A DNA stretch of 46,137 nucleotides from Woeseiaceae bacterium. GTDB taxonomy: Bacteria > Pseudomonadota > Gammaproteobacteria > Steroidobacterales > Woeseiaceae. Shown one piece after another: positions 1-8,788 of the stretch. Under the pieces are notes generated by a model. The model was not told the DNA's origin. It worked only from the letters and a program-made list of their open reading frames with translations, and made no database searches. The stretch's first letter is position 1, and each line of letters starts with the position of its first letter. Both the position numbers and the translations under genes were made by a program. The DNA is taken from positions 1-46,137 of the forward strand of contig JASJCH010000016.1 in NCBI GenBank assembly GCA_030066075.1, given 5' to 3'.

Positions 1-497
1 AGCCTGATTTCTCGAACCTCAACATCAAGCGCGCCGCCGCCGCGCGCAACGAGCCGCGGGTGCACGTCGTTGCAAAGACTGACCAGCTCGTCACGCGCCG
101 CTGAGATTCTTGCCACGGCAGAAGCCGCATCCCCGGTATCGGCAACGTGTACCTGGCCGATAAGCAGCGACTCGTCACTGCTGGCCTCGAAGCCGCCCGA
201 CCCGCGCGCCAGCGATGCGGCCATGCTCAGGCCGGCGACAACAGACGGTTCCTCGATCGCCATCGCCGCCAGGTGCTCGCGCCCGTTGACGACGAAATTG
301 GGTGCGATCGCAAACGGCAGCCCGAAAACGCCCACCGTGTTTTCGACCATGCGGTCTGCCGCAGCAACCGGCAGCACGTAATGCCCCCGGCGCAAACGAG
401 CCGCATCCGATTCCGCCAGCCAACCCGCGCTGGCCAGTCGGTCGATGCGTTCGACCACGGACAGCCTGTAGAACCCCTTGATGCGCGACTCACTCAC
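1..497 (-). CDS. mvaA: Hydroxymethylglutaryl-CoA reductase, class II (3' end outside window)
   Basis: HMG-CoA reductase makes mevalonate, the committed step of the mevalonate pathway; the class II (degradative-type) enzymes are soluble. Only the first 165 codons are in the window and the reading frame runs off the left edge. The N-terminus has the class II opening (SRIKGFYRLSVVERID, after a GTG start), then ADRMVENTVGVFGLPFAIAPN and AIEEPSVVAG. The second Glu of the latter corresponds to the catalytic glutamate of the family. SGGFEAS and IGQVHVAD follow as expected. The GTG at 497 overlaps the stop of the upstream phosphomevalonate kinase gene by 8 bases, so the genes are co-transcribed and probably translationally coupled. 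Family recognition is firm; direction of the reaction in vivo (synthesis) is inferred from the neighbouring genes. Confidence 0.9.
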   Translation of the reverse strand, partial: MSESRIKGFYRLSVVERIDRLASAGWLAESDAARLRRGHYVLPVAAADRMVENTVGVFGLPFAIAPNFVVNGREHLAAMAIEEPSVVAGLSMAASLARGSGGFEASSDESLLIGQVHVADTGDAASAVARISAARDELVSLCNDVHPRLVARGGGALDVEVREIR

Positions 498-1491
498 TCG
501 AAACCTCCGTTCGTTGCGCGCCGATTTCATCGACCTGCAGGTCAAGCTCGCGAAACCCTCCGGGCAGGTTCGCGGCGATGAACTCGTCGGCGCGTTCGGC
601 ATTGTCGGCCAGCAGGACACCGACGTCGCCGCCGCCGGCACCGCAGGGTTTGTACACGAGCCCTGCATGCGCCGCCATCGCCGCCAGTTCGCTGTGGCCC
701 GCGTCGAACACGCCGAGATCATGGTCCGTGCTGAATTGCTGCAGCGCCTCGATGTACTCACGATACTCGCTGAGCACCGCTTCGGCCGACCCGCTTTCCC
801 AGGCGCTGGCCACGCGTTTCGCCGACACTACCAGCGCGTCGAGTGACGGCTGCGGGCCGCGGCTCGACAGGTGCTGGAGCTTCTTGCCGGTGCTGGCCGG
901 GGCGCCGCTCCAGAGGAACCTGCACTCGAGCCCGGCAGGCATGGTCAGCTTTGACGCGGCGCGCTCTTGCATACGGTACTCGACCAGCCCGCCGGCGGCC
1001 GATGTTGCAATATCGACGCCACTGCCGAGACCACCCTGGAAACCGAGATGACCCTCATGAGCGACCGCGACGGGATCGACTCTTCCCGGCGCCAGCCCGG
1101 TGAGAACAGAAGCCAGCGCTACCGTCAGCGCCGCGCTCGAACCGATGCCGATTTTCCCGCCTTGCTCTGCATCAAAGAAAGCGGTCGTGTCGAGCCGCAA
1201 GGACAGGCCGCCTTCCCGACTGATGTTACTGGCCCGCCAGACCTGTTCCAGTAACCCGAAGTCGCTGCCCGAGTCCAGCCAGGCAAAAACGCCGTCACGT
1301 ACGCGGAATCGTTGCGGCTCCTCGATGTGGCCCGGCGCCACGACGACGTGATGGTCATCGCCCGTTTCTTCGACACTCGCGACTGCACGGCGGTCGACCG
1401 CCATGCAGATGGCCGGCGCACCACTCAGCACGGCGTATGCTCCGGACAACACCACTTTGCCGGGCGCGCTTGCGATACTTTGCTCAGTCAT
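490..1491 (-). CDS. mvaK2: Phosphomevalonate kinase (GHMP kinase family)
   Basis: Phosphorylates 5-phosphomevalonate to diphosphomevalonate using ATP, in the cytoplasm. The 333-residue protein has the GHMP layout: an N-terminal APGKVVLSGAYAVL motif, the ATP-binding loop KIGIGSSAALTVAL in the middle, GGLGSGVDIA after it, and the C-terminal motif VYKPCGAGGGDVG. The Lys before the SSA loop and the KPCGAGGGD form match phosphomevalonate kinases better than mevalonate or homoserine kinases. I chose the ATG at 1491, which overlaps the mvaD stop by 8 bases; a TTG six bases upstream is also possible. Mevalonate kinase itself is not in the window and may lie beyond the left edge. Confidence 0.85.
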   Translation of the reverse strand: MTEQSIASAPGKVVLSGAYAVLSGAPAICMAVDRRAVASVEETGDDHHVVVAPGHIEEPQRFRVRDGVFAWLDSGSDFGLLEQVWRASNISREGGLSLRLDTTAFFDAEQGGKIGIGSSAALTVALASVLTGLAPGRVDPVAVAHEGHLGFQGGLGSGVDIATSAAGGLVEYRMQERAASKLTMPAGLECRFLWSGAPASTGKKLQHLSSRGPQPSLDALVVSAKRVASAWESGSAEAVLSEYREYIEALQQFSTDHDLGVFDAGHSELAAMAAHAGLVYKPCGAGGGDVGVLLADNAERADEFIAANLPGGFRELDLQVDEIGAQRTEVSSE

Positions 1492-2446
1492 CGTCAATCA
1501 GCCGCGCGCCGGCGCCGAGTCCCGTCACCATGACAGCCTCGACCCCGGGTGCAGCCGCCAGTCGTTCGCGCACGATGTCGACCGCTGTCGGTTCGCAAAC
1601 GGCCTTGAGCTGGGGCCCGGCGTCGATAGTGAAGAACACCGGGACGCCATCGGCCTGCAGCTGTCTCACGGCGTCCATGCACTCCAGCGTGGTCGCGTTC
1701 CAGTAGACCATCGGCGGACGGCTGGCCCACATTACCGAGTGCATCTTCAGGCAGTTGTGCTCGGCGACGGTTGCGAGGCGCGCAAATTCCTTGTCGCTGA
1801 TAGCAGCGCGGGCCGCGTCGAGGTCCGCCTGTTGCTGCTCCACCCAGCGGGGGTAGAACGGCGATGTCTCGCGACTGGTTTCCATCGCTTGCGTCGAACC
1901 CACAGCTTTGGGCCCCGTCGCCGTGATTGCCACGACCACGTTAAGCGGCCACTCGGCGGCCGGACGAAGCCGGGCCAGCCTGATCGAGTCGCCGTCGTTG
2001 GCAAGCTCGACGAAGCCGCCGTAAATCGAACGCGCCGCCGAACCCGACGCCATGCCCGCAAGACCCGCTAGTTGCTCCCGGCTGTGTTGCTTTTCAGCAG
2101 CGGCGTCCGCCGCCACGACGAGCGCAGCGAACGCCGAGGCCGATGAGGCCAGCCCCGCAGCTATCGGGAAGTTGCTCGCGCTCGACACCGCGGCTCGCGA
2201 CCGATCCCCACCCACCACGGCGTCGAGGCATCGCGAAACCCGGGGTAACATCGCGTCATTCTGGCGGTCGTTGACGACCAGGGAATCAGCCGGCAGCGAA
2301 TCGTCGAACTCGACCCGCATCGTCGTAAATAAATCGGCCAGCGTGATCGAGATAGACCCAACGGCCGGGAGGTTCTGCTCGGTGTCGCGCTTGCCCCAGT
2401 ACTTGATCAGGGCAATGTTCGGCTGGGCTCTGGCTGTTGCCCGCAT
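1484..2446 (-). CDS. mvaD: Diphosphomevalonate decarboxylase
   Basis: Converts diphosphomevalonate to isopentenyl diphosphate with ATP-driven decarboxylation, the last step of the classical mevalonate route. The 320-residue protein is full length. It opens with ARAQPNIALIKYWGKRD, the family signature for substrate binding, and has LPAVGSISITL, the phosphate-binding loop NFPIAAGLASSASAFAALV, SGSAARSIYGGFVEL and the C-terminal FFTIDAGPQLK segment, which contains the conserved catalytic Asp. It is the first gene of the minus-strand operon mvaD-mvaK2-mvaA. It is divergent from ispA across a 108-base gap (2447-2554) that must hold both promoters, although I cannot pick out clear boxes there. Confidence 0.95.
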   Translation of the reverse strand: MRATARAQPNIALIKYWGKRDTEQNLPAVGSISITLADLFTTMRVEFDDSLPADSLVVNDRQNDAMLPRVSRCLDAVVGGDRSRAAVSSASNFPIAAGLASSASAFAALVVAADAAAEKQHSREQLAGLAGMASGSAARSIYGGFVELANDGDSIRLARLRPAAEWPLNVVVAITATGPKAVGSTQAMETSRETSPFYPRWVEQQQADLDAARAAISDKEFARLATVAEHNCLKMHSVMWASRPPMVYWNATTLECMDAVRQLQADGVPVFFTIDAGPQLKAVCEPTAVDIVRERLAAAPGVEAVMVTGLGAGARLIDDD

Positions 2447-2554
2447 AGTGTTCTTGTTCTGGCGGTGGGTTGCGAATTATAGCCCAGCGCTGCTGCAGAG
2501 AAGCAGCGATTCCGTGTACGCTAGAGAGTCTCGCCGACTGACCCGGAGAACATT

Positions 2555-3445
2555 TTGTCCGCCTCTTTCGAGAGCCGAATCGCTCACTATGTGAGCCGCG
2601 TCGAGAACGTCCTCGACGAGGTTCTGCCTGCCGCCACGGTTCAACCCAAGCGCTTGCACGACGCGATGCGTTACGCCGTTTTCAACGGCGGCAAACGCGT
2701 TCGACCGTTGCTTGTTTATGCCGCGGGCGAGTGCCTTGGACTGCGGGAAGATGCCCTTGACGCTCCGGCCGCCGCCATCGAGCTGATCCACGCGTTTTCG
2801 CTCGTGCACGACGATTTGCCGGCGATGGACGACGATGACATCCGGCGCGGCAAACCCACCGTCCATCGCCAGTTCGACGAGGCGACGGCGATACTTGCCG
2901 CCGATGCGCTACAGCCGCTCGCGTTCAGCGTCCTGGCCAACGTCGGCGACGCGCCTCCCGGTGCCAGCGCGCGGCTCGTCGGGATTGTCGCCGATGCCGC
3001 CGGTTCGATCGGCATGACGGGCGGCCAGTCGATGGACCTGGCGGCCGAGGGCAAGTCGCTGACGGTCGATGAAATTGAACACATGTATGCACTCAAGACC
3101 GGCGCGCTGATTCACGCGGCCGTCATGTGCGCCGCCGCCCTGTCCGAGAACCTGCCAGACGACCGGGCATCCGCCATCGACGCGTTCGGCCGCACCATTG
3201 GTATCGCTTTCCAGATCAAGGACGACATTCTCGACGTCGAGGGCGACACCGAGGTCATTGGCAAGCGCTCGGGCGCGGACCAGCGCCTTGGCAAGGCAAC
3301 GTTCCCGGGCCTGGTTGGCATCGACGAGGCGCGGGCCCGCTGCGGTAGCCTGCTGCGCAGCGCGCTCGAGCAACTCGACGATTTCGGTGCCGACGCTGAT
3401 TCACTGCGCTGGCTCGCGCGCTTCGTCGTGGAGCGCGGCAACTGA
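2555..3445 (+). CDS. ispA: Farnesyl diphosphate synthase (short-chain polyprenyl synthase)
   Basis: Condenses IPP and DMAPP to geranyl and then farnesyl diphosphate for quinones, undecaprenol and other isoprenoids. The 296-residue length is normal. The first Asp-rich motif (DDLPAMDDDD) follows SLVHD, the second is FQIKDDILD, and FNGGKRVRP near residue 45 is the diphosphate-binding Lys-Arg segment. The start is a TTG preceded by GGAGAA; no in-frame ATG lies near. Usually this gene sits between xseB and dxs. Here it is divergent from mevalonate genes and followed after one base by dinB, and no dxs is seen. That fits a strain that makes IPP from mevalonate. Confidence 0.93.
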   Translation: MSASFESRIAHYVSRVENVLDEVLPAATVQPKRLHDAMRYAVFNGGKRVRPLLVYAAGECLGLREDALDAPAAAIELIHAFSLVHDDLPAMDDDDIRRGKPTVHRQFDEATAILAADALQPLAFSVLANVGDAPPGASARLVGIVADAAGSIGMTGGQSMDLAAEGKSLTVDEIEHMYALKTGALIHAAVMCAAALSENLPDDRASAIDAFGRTIGIAFQIKDDILDVEGDTEVIGKRSGADQRLGKATFPGLVGIDEARARCGSLLRSALEQLDDFGADADSLRWLARFVVERGN

Positions 3446-3446
3446 C

Positions 3447-4517
3447 GTGGCGCCCGGGCCGCGCACGATCCTGCATGTCGACATGGACGCGTTCTACGCG
3501 TCGGTGGAGCAGCGCGACGATCCAGGCCTGCGCGGCCAGCCGGTCGTCGTCGGCGGCGGCAGCAATCGCGGCGTCGTTGCGGCCGCAAGCTACGAAGTCC
3601 GCAAGTTCGGCGTGCGCTCGGCGATGTCGATGGCGGATGCGCGGCGGCGCTGCCCGGACCTCGTCCAGGTGCGCCCTCGCATGGCGCATTACAAGGCCAT
3701 CTCCAGGCAGATCTTCACCATCTTCAGGGAGTTCACGCCGCTCGTCGAGGGCCTCTCGCTCGACGAGGCGTTCCTCGATGTCACCGCCAGTTACAAGCTG
3801 TTTGGCAGCGGTCCGGATATCGCGCGCGAGATCAAACGGCTGATTCGTGAGCAGACGCAGCTCAGCGCCTCGGTCGGCGTCGCGGAAAACAAGCTCGTCG
3901 CCAAGATTGCGTCGGACCTCGACAAACCCGATGGCCTGTGTGTCATCACAGCGGACGACGTGCACGACAGGCTCGATCCCCTGCCCGTCGGCGTGATACC
4001 CGGCATCGGACGCAAGACCCTGTCGAGGTTGGAGGCTCTGAGCATTCACACGGTGCGTGACCTGCGGCTCGCGCCGGACCGCGATCTCGAATCGGTCTTC
4101 GGCCGCTATGCCGGGCGTACGCGCGAACGTGCTGCCGGCATTGACGAGCGGCCGGTCGTTGCCGAGCGCGAGGAGAAGTCGGTCAGCGCGGAGGAGACTT
4201 ACGATACCGATCTCGCCGAGCGCGGCGATATGGAAAAAGAACTGCTGCGCCTGGCCGAGGCCACGGCACGTCGTCTGCACCGGTCGGCCCTGCAAGCAGG
4301 CACCGTGCAGGTGAAGATCCGGCAGGCGGATTTCCAGACGTTTACCCGCCAGCGCAGCGTGCAACCACCGGTGTGTCACACGGACCAGATCTACCACGTG
4401 GCCTGCGAACTGCTCGGTACCTGGCTCGAGGAAAACCCGGGCACGCGCATCCGGCTGCTCGGCGTCGGCGGCAGCAAGCTGTCGCCTGCCGGCCAGCCCG
4501 ACCTGTTTCGAGCCTGA
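3447..4517 (+). CDS. dinB: DNA polymerase IV (Y-family translesion polymerase)
   Basis: Error-prone polymerase that extends past damaged template bases. The 356-residue protein starts at a GTG one base after the ispA stop; there is no ATG candidate and the N-terminus ILHVDMDAFYASVEQRDDP is canonical. Catalytic carboxylates are visible in VDMD and in SLDEAFLDVT. The helix-hairpin-helix (VGVIPGIGRKTLSRLEAL) and little-finger domain follow. The protein ends in QPDLFRA, where QPDLF fits the C-terminal beta-clamp binding pentapeptide. I see no LexA box immediately upstream because the gene abuts ispA, so any damage control would have to act through the ispA promoter or an internal one. Confidence 0.95.
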   Translation: MAPGPRTILHVDMDAFYASVEQRDDPGLRGQPVVVGGGSNRGVVAAASYEVRKFGVRSAMSMADARRRCPDLVQVRPRMAHYKAISRQIFTIFREFTPLVEGLSLDEAFLDVTASYKLFGSGPDIAREIKRLIREQTQLSASVGVAENKLVAKIASDLDKPDGLCVITADDVHDRLDPLPVGVIPGIGRKTLSRLEALSIHTVRDLRLAPDRDLESVFGRYAGRTRERAAGIDERPVVAEREEKSVSAEETYDTDLAERGDMEKELLRLAEATARRLHRSALQAGTVQVKIRQADFQTFTRQRSVQPPVCHTDQIYHVACELLGTWLEENPGTRIRLLGVGGSKLSPAGQPDLFRA

Positions 4518-4523
4518 GTCATG

Positions 4524-4529
4524 TAGAAT
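4524..4529 (+). promoter_or_regulatory. Possible -10 box upstream of gspA
   Basis: TAGAAT (5 of 6 to TATAAT) lies 37 bases before the gspA start, just after the dinB stop. No good -35 sits at 16-18 bases, so this is only a weak candidate for an independent gspAB promoter. Confidence 0.25.
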
Positions 4530-4565
4530 CGGGCTGCTGAGGGGACCGGTCCACGATAAACAATA

Positions 4566-6269
4566 ATGTATACGAGCTTTTTTGGTCTCAATGAGAAACC
4601 GTTCTCGATAACGCCCGACCCGCGCTACCTCTTCATGAGCGAGCGCCATGGCGAAGCTCTCGCGCACCTCGTCTACGGGGTCACCGAGAGCGGCGGTTTC
4701 ATGCAGCTCACCGGCGAAGTCGGTACGGGCAAGACCACGCTGGTCCGCTCGCTGCTGCAGAGCCGCATGCCGGAAAACGCCGACGTTGCGGTCGTCCTGA
4801 ACCCGCAGCTTTCGGCTCGCGAGTTCCTGGTCTCCATTTGCGAAGAGCTGCACATCGAGCTGCCCGCCGATCCGTCCAGCATCAAGGCGCTCATTGACAC
4901 GCTCAACCGCCACCTGCTGCAGGCGCATGCCGACGGCCGGCGCACGATTCTCGTTGTTGACGAGGCGCAGAACCTCGCTCCCGAGGTGCTCGAGGAAGTT
5001 CGGCTGCTAACCAACCTCGAGACGGCCAAGCAAAAGCTGCTGCAAATCGTCCTGATCGGCCAACCCGAGCTGCGGGAGCTGCTCGCGCGTAACGATCTGC
5101 GCCAGCTGGCGCAGCGCATCACGGGTCGTTATCACCTCGAACCCCTGTCACGGGACGAATCGGCACAGTACATCGAGCACCGCATGAAGGTCGCGGGCGC
5201 GCTCAGCGAAGTCTTCGAGCCTGCTGCCAAGCGCGAGGTGTTTCGGCTCTCGCAAGGCGTGCCGCGCCTGATCAACGTCATCTGTGATCGGGCGTTGCTC
5301 GGCGCGTACAGTAGCGAGACGCGCAAAGTGACCCGCGCCATGGTGCGTCGCGCGGCGGCCGAGGTAACCGGCGACCGCGAATCCGCCGGTTGGCCGCCCT
5401 GGCTCATTCCCATTGGCGGAGTCGCCGCGGCGCTCGTCATCGCCACCGCATTCCTCGTCACGCTCGACAGTCGGCAGGAAGTCATCGAGAGCAGTGTCGC
5501 GGCAACGGTCGGCGAGCCGTATTCAGACCCTGCTTCCGAGCCGCTGCCGGTGGGGCCGCCGGTCGCGACAGTAATCGACGAGGCAGAACCGGTTGAACCC
5601 GAGGCCACCGAGCCCGAACCAAGCGAGCCGGAAGCCACGCTCGACGCCAAGCTGCGACTGGCCAGTGACCTGACCACTTCCGAGACGGCCCTGCGCACCC
5701 TGTTCGAGCTATGGGGCATCGACTACCAGCGCGGCGTTCGCGGCTGCTCGCAGGCCGAAGCCGCGGGTTACGAGTGCCTGTTCCAGCGCAGCTCGATTAC
5801 GGGTCTGAAGCAGTACGACCGGCCCGCGGTGCTGACCCTCATCGACGGACGGGGCGCTACTCACAATGTCGTGCTCACGGCTGTCGGCGACACGACCGTG
5901 ACCCTGTCTATCGGCGGTGTCGAGGTTACTCACCCGCTGATTGAACTCAGCGACCTGTGGTTTGGCGAGTACGTGCTGCTGTGGCGCCCGCCCAACGGCT
6001 CGTCAAATGCCCTGGGGCCCGGCTCGACCGGGCCCGGCGTACGCTGGTTGCGCGAGAGCCTCGCGGCGATCGACAGCCGTTACGCCTCGGCTTCTCCCGA
6101 CTCCGATGAGTTCGACGAGGACCTCGCCGACAAGGTGCGGCTGTTCCAGCGCGACCAGCGGCTCGACGTCGACGGACTCGCCGGCCGCAATACGCAGATC
6201 ATCATCAACACCTTGCTCGAACCCGACGGCGCGCCGCGACTGACACGCTCGCGCCTGGCCCAGGAGTAA
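4566..6269 (+). CDS. gspA: GspA/ExeA-type ATPase with peptidoglycan-binding domain
   Basis: GspA with GspB helps the type II secretion secretin pass and assemble through peptidoglycan. The 567-residue protein begins MYTSFFGLNEKPFSITPDP, the family hallmark. It has a AAA ATPase domain with Walker A GEVGTGKT (about residues 51-58) and Walker B ILVVDEAQN (about 127). One membrane segment lies near residues 278-298, then a Glu/Pro-rich periplasmic linker (about 320-355). A papain-like-fold segment with two cysteines (CSQAEAAGYEC) follows, and a C-terminal peptidoglycan-binding repeat (about 480-555, RLFQRDQRLDVDGLAG). The gspB gene starts three bases downstream. No other gsp genes are in the window. 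Confidence 0.9.
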   Translation: MYTSFFGLNEKPFSITPDPRYLFMSERHGEALAHLVYGVTESGGFMQLTGEVGTGKTTLVRSLLQSRMPENADVAVVLNPQLSAREFLVSICEELHIELPADPSSIKALIDTLNRHLLQAHADGRRTILVVDEAQNLAPEVLEEVRLLTNLETAKQKLLQIVLIGQPELRELLARNDLRQLAQRITGRYHLEPLSRDESAQYIEHRMKVAGALSEVFEPAAKREVFRLSQGVPRLINVICDRALLGAYSSETRKVTRAMVRRAAAEVTGDRESAGWPPWLIPIGGVAAALVIATAFLVTLDSRQEVIESSVAATVGEPYSDPASEPLPVGPPVATVIDEAEPVEPEATEPEPSEPEATLDAKLRLASDLTTSETALRTLFELWGIDYQRGVRGCSQAEAAGYECLFQRSSITGLKQYDRPAVLTLIDGRGATHNVVLTAVGDTTVTLSIGGVEVTHPLIELSDLWFGEYVLLWRPPNGSSNALGPGSTGPGVRWLRESLAAIDSRYASASPDSDEFDEDLADKVRLFQRDQRLDVDGLAGRNTQIIINTLLEPDGAPRLTRSRLAQE

Positions 6270-6272
6270 CCA

Positions 6273-6956
6273 ATGTCTTTCATTCTCGATGCCCTGAGAA
6301 AATCGGAAGCCGAGCGACAGCAGCAGGCCGGCGGCGAATTCTCGAACGTGCCGTCGAGTTCCGGCGACGACCAGTCGCCAAAGTGGCTCTGGATGCTCGC
6401 GCTGTTGCTGCTGGTCAACATTGCCGTTTTGCTCGGCATCTTGCTACGCCCCGATGCGGCGCCCGAAGCCGAGACGCCGGCGGCAACCGCGCCGGCCTCC
6501 AGCGCGCCGGTTGCAAGCATGCCGATCGAGACGGCTCCTGCGGAAACCCCGCCGGCCGAAGCCGCAACCGCGCAGCCCGAAGCGCCTGTCGAACCGAGTT
6601 TCGAGGATCGCGTCGCGCAGGCGATTGAAGACCAGCCGCCGCCCGAACCGGTCGACGATGACGCGGCGGCGCCCGTCGCCAGTGATCCCGCCCCGGCGAT
6701 CGTGGCCCCTTCGCCGGACCAGGAGCGTCTGCAGACACTCGATGAGCTGCGTCTCGCCGGCGCCGTGCAGCTGCCCGAGCTGCACCTCGACATTCATGTG
6801 TTCGCCGAGCAGCCTGCCGAGCGCTTCGTGTTCATCAACATGAACAAGCACCGCGAGGGTTCCCGACTCGACGAGGGCCCGGTTGTCGTCGAAATCACGT
6901 CCGCGGGCGTCGTCCTGCAGCACCAGGGGCGGACGTTCCTGCTGCCGCGCGAATAA
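6273..6956 (+). CDS. gspB: GspB, type II secretion assembly partner of GspA
   Basis: Inner-membrane protein that forms a complex with GspA for secretin assembly. The 227 residues start with MSFILDALRKSEAERQ, the recurrent GspB N-terminus. A single membrane helix (about 37-59) is followed by a low-complexity Ala/Pro/Glu linker (about 60-150). The conserved C-terminal domain (about 155-227, from LDELRLAGAVQLPELHLDIH to TFLLPRE) matches the family's periplasmic domain. It is spaced three bases from gspA and eight from the next gene, so the three probably share one transcript. Confidence 0.88.
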   Translation: MSFILDALRKSEAERQQQAGGEFSNVPSSSGDDQSPKWLWMLALLLLVNIAVLLGILLRPDAAPEAETPAATAPASSAPVASMPIETAPAETPPAEAATAQPEAPVEPSFEDRVAQAIEDQPPPEPVDDDAAAPVASDPAPAIVAPSPDQERLQTLDELRLAGAVQLPELHLDIHVFAEQPAERFVFINMNKHREGSRLDEGPVVVEITSAGVVLQHQGRTFLLPRE

Positions 6957-6964
6957 GGCAACGT

Positions 6965-8788
6965 TTGCCGGGTTCCGTAACAGGCCATCTCGACAGCGGG
7001 GCGCTCTCCAGCGCGCTGATCTCCGGAATTCACCGCGTCATTGGCGAACAAGATTTTCTCAACCATATCAACGTGTTCCCGGTGGCCGACGGTGACACTG
7101 GCACCAACCTGAGCCTGTCGCTGGGGTCGGCGCTCTCGGTGCTGGGCGAGAAGACCGAAGAACAGCTGTCCACATTGTTGCCACGCATCGCCGATGCGTT
7201 ACTGGACGGATCGCGCGGCAACTCCGGGGCCATCGTCGCGCAGTTCTTCCAGGGCGTCGCCGACGCCGCTGGCGATCTGCAACGCTTTACACCGGGGACG
7301 TTTTCCGCCGCGATCACGACCGGCAGCGAGTATGCGCACGACGCGATGTCGAAGCCCCGGGAAGGCACGATATTGACGGTGATCGCGGCCGTCGCCGACG
7401 CCGCCGCGAACCATGTCGCCAAAGCCAGGGACAGCGACTTTCCCGCGCTCATGACGGCGGCGCAGGAACGCGCCGAGTCGGCGCTCGAGGAAACGACGAA
7501 CCAGCTGGACGTGCTGAGGAAGGCGGGCGTCGTCGACGCCGGCGCAAAAGGATTTGTCGAGTTGATTCGCGGGATGACCGATTTCATTGCGCACGGTCGC
7601 ATTGCCGACGAGCCCGACCTGTCGGTGTTGAGCGGCGACGAGGCCGTGCCCGCGATGGCGGGAACCGGCGAGGACTCCGAGTTTCGTTATTGCACGGAAT
7701 GCATCGTCACCGGAACCGACATCGACCGTCGCAAGCTGCGCGAAGCGTTGTCGACGCTCGGCAACTCGTTACTGCTGGCGGGAACCAAACGCAAGGCCAA
7801 GATCCATGTGCACGTGAACGAACCGGAGGACGTCTTTCAGGTCGCTCGCCAGTACGGCAACGTCAGCGCCGAGAAGGCCGACGACATGCACCGCCAGGCG
7901 CACAGCAGTCATGACACAGCCAGCCGCTTCGCGGTGATCACGGACTCGGCTGCGGATATCGCCGACGAGGATCTCGAACGGCTCGACATTCACATGGTGC
8001 CGTGCCGCCTGCAGTTCGGTGACCGCGGCTACCTCGACAAAGTCAGCATCACCGCGACCGAGTTTTACGAAGAACTCAGTACCAACCCGGTGCATCCGAC
8101 GACGTCGCAACCCGCGCCCGGCGATTTTCGTCGCCAGTTCCAGTTCCTCGCGAGCCACTTTGACGATGTCCTGTCGATCAACGTGACCGGGGCCGCCAGC
8201 GGCACCTACAACGCGGCGTTATCGGCCGCCGAGCGCGTCAACGCGCACGGCAGGATTCACGTCCTGAACTCGCGCAATGCGTCAATCGGGCAGGGTTTGC
8301 TGGCCGTGTTCGCCGCGGAGTGCGCACATGCCGGTCTGTCGGTCGAGGACACGATCGAAGCGGTCGAAGCCCTGATTCCGCAAACCCGCACTTACGGCGT
8401 GCTGCGCGACATCCGCTACGCCGTGCGCGGTGGCCGCGTACCAGCGTGGGTGCGCACGGTCGCCGAAATGCTGCACGTGACCCCTTTCATTCGCGCGACC
8501 AGCGGGGGGCGCATTGCGCCAAGCGGCTTTGCCATCGGCAAACGCAGCGCGACGCGCAAGTTTGCAAAAAGCCTCGTGCGCCACTCGCGCGACCTGGGCC
8601 CGCTGACAGTAGCGATCGGCCATGCCAATTGTCCCGACGACGCCGCCGAGCTCGAGCAGCTGCTGCGACGCGACCTGCCACAAATAGAGCGGTTGACGAT
8701 GGCGGAGCTCGGCTCGGCGCTGGGCGTGCACGCGGGACCGGGGGCGATGATCGCGGCTATCCAGCCGTTTACGAAGCCGCCTCGATAA
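6965..8788 (+). CDS. FakA-FakB fusion: DhaL/DAK2 kinase domain joined to DegV fatty-acid-binding domain
   Basis: In Gram-positives, fatty acid kinase is two proteins: FakA (DhaL-like ATP domain plus a middle domain) phosphorylates an acyl chain held by FakB (DegV family). Here both are on one 607-residue chain. Residues about 10-200 are DhaL-like (NVFPVADGDTGTNLSLSL, the metal/nucleotide Asp cluster; DGSRGNSGAIVAQFF; VVDAGAKGFVELIRG). Residues about 235-315 match the FakA middle domain (YCTECIVTG, KIHVHVNEPEDVF). Residues about 322-600 are DegV (FAVITDSAADI, HPTTSQPAPGDF, INVTGAASGTYNAA, GGRVPAW). The start is TTG with AAGG six bases upstream; no ATG fits. The 3' end overlaps convergent yedK by 20 bases. 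Domain calls are strong; activity on fatty acids is inferred. Confidence 0.85.
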   Translation: MPGSVTGHLDSGALSSALISGIHRVIGEQDFLNHINVFPVADGDTGTNLSLSLGSALSVLGEKTEEQLSTLLPRIADALLDGSRGNSGAIVAQFFQGVADAAGDLQRFTPGTFSAAITTGSEYAHDAMSKPREGTILTVIAAVADAAANHVAKARDSDFPALMTAAQERAESALEETTNQLDVLRKAGVVDAGAKGFVELIRGMTDFIAHGRIADEPDLSVLSGDEAVPAMAGTGEDSEFRYCTECIVTGTDIDRRKLREALSTLGNSLLLAGTKRKAKIHVHVNEPEDVFQVARQYGNVSAEKADDMHRQAHSSHDTASRFAVITDSAADIADEDLERLDIHMVPCRLQFGDRGYLDKVSITATEFYEELSTNPVHPTTSQPAPGDFRRQFQFLASHFDDVLSINVTGAASGTYNAALSAAERVNAHGRIHVLNSRNASIGQGLLAVFAAECAHAGLSVEDTIEAVEALIPQTRTYGVLRDIRYAVRGGRVPAWVRTVAEMLHVTPFIRATSGGRIAPSGFAIGKRSATRKFAKSLVRHSRDLGPLTVAIGHANCPDDAAELEQLLRRDLPQIERLTMAELGSALGVHAGPGAMIAAIQPFTKPPR

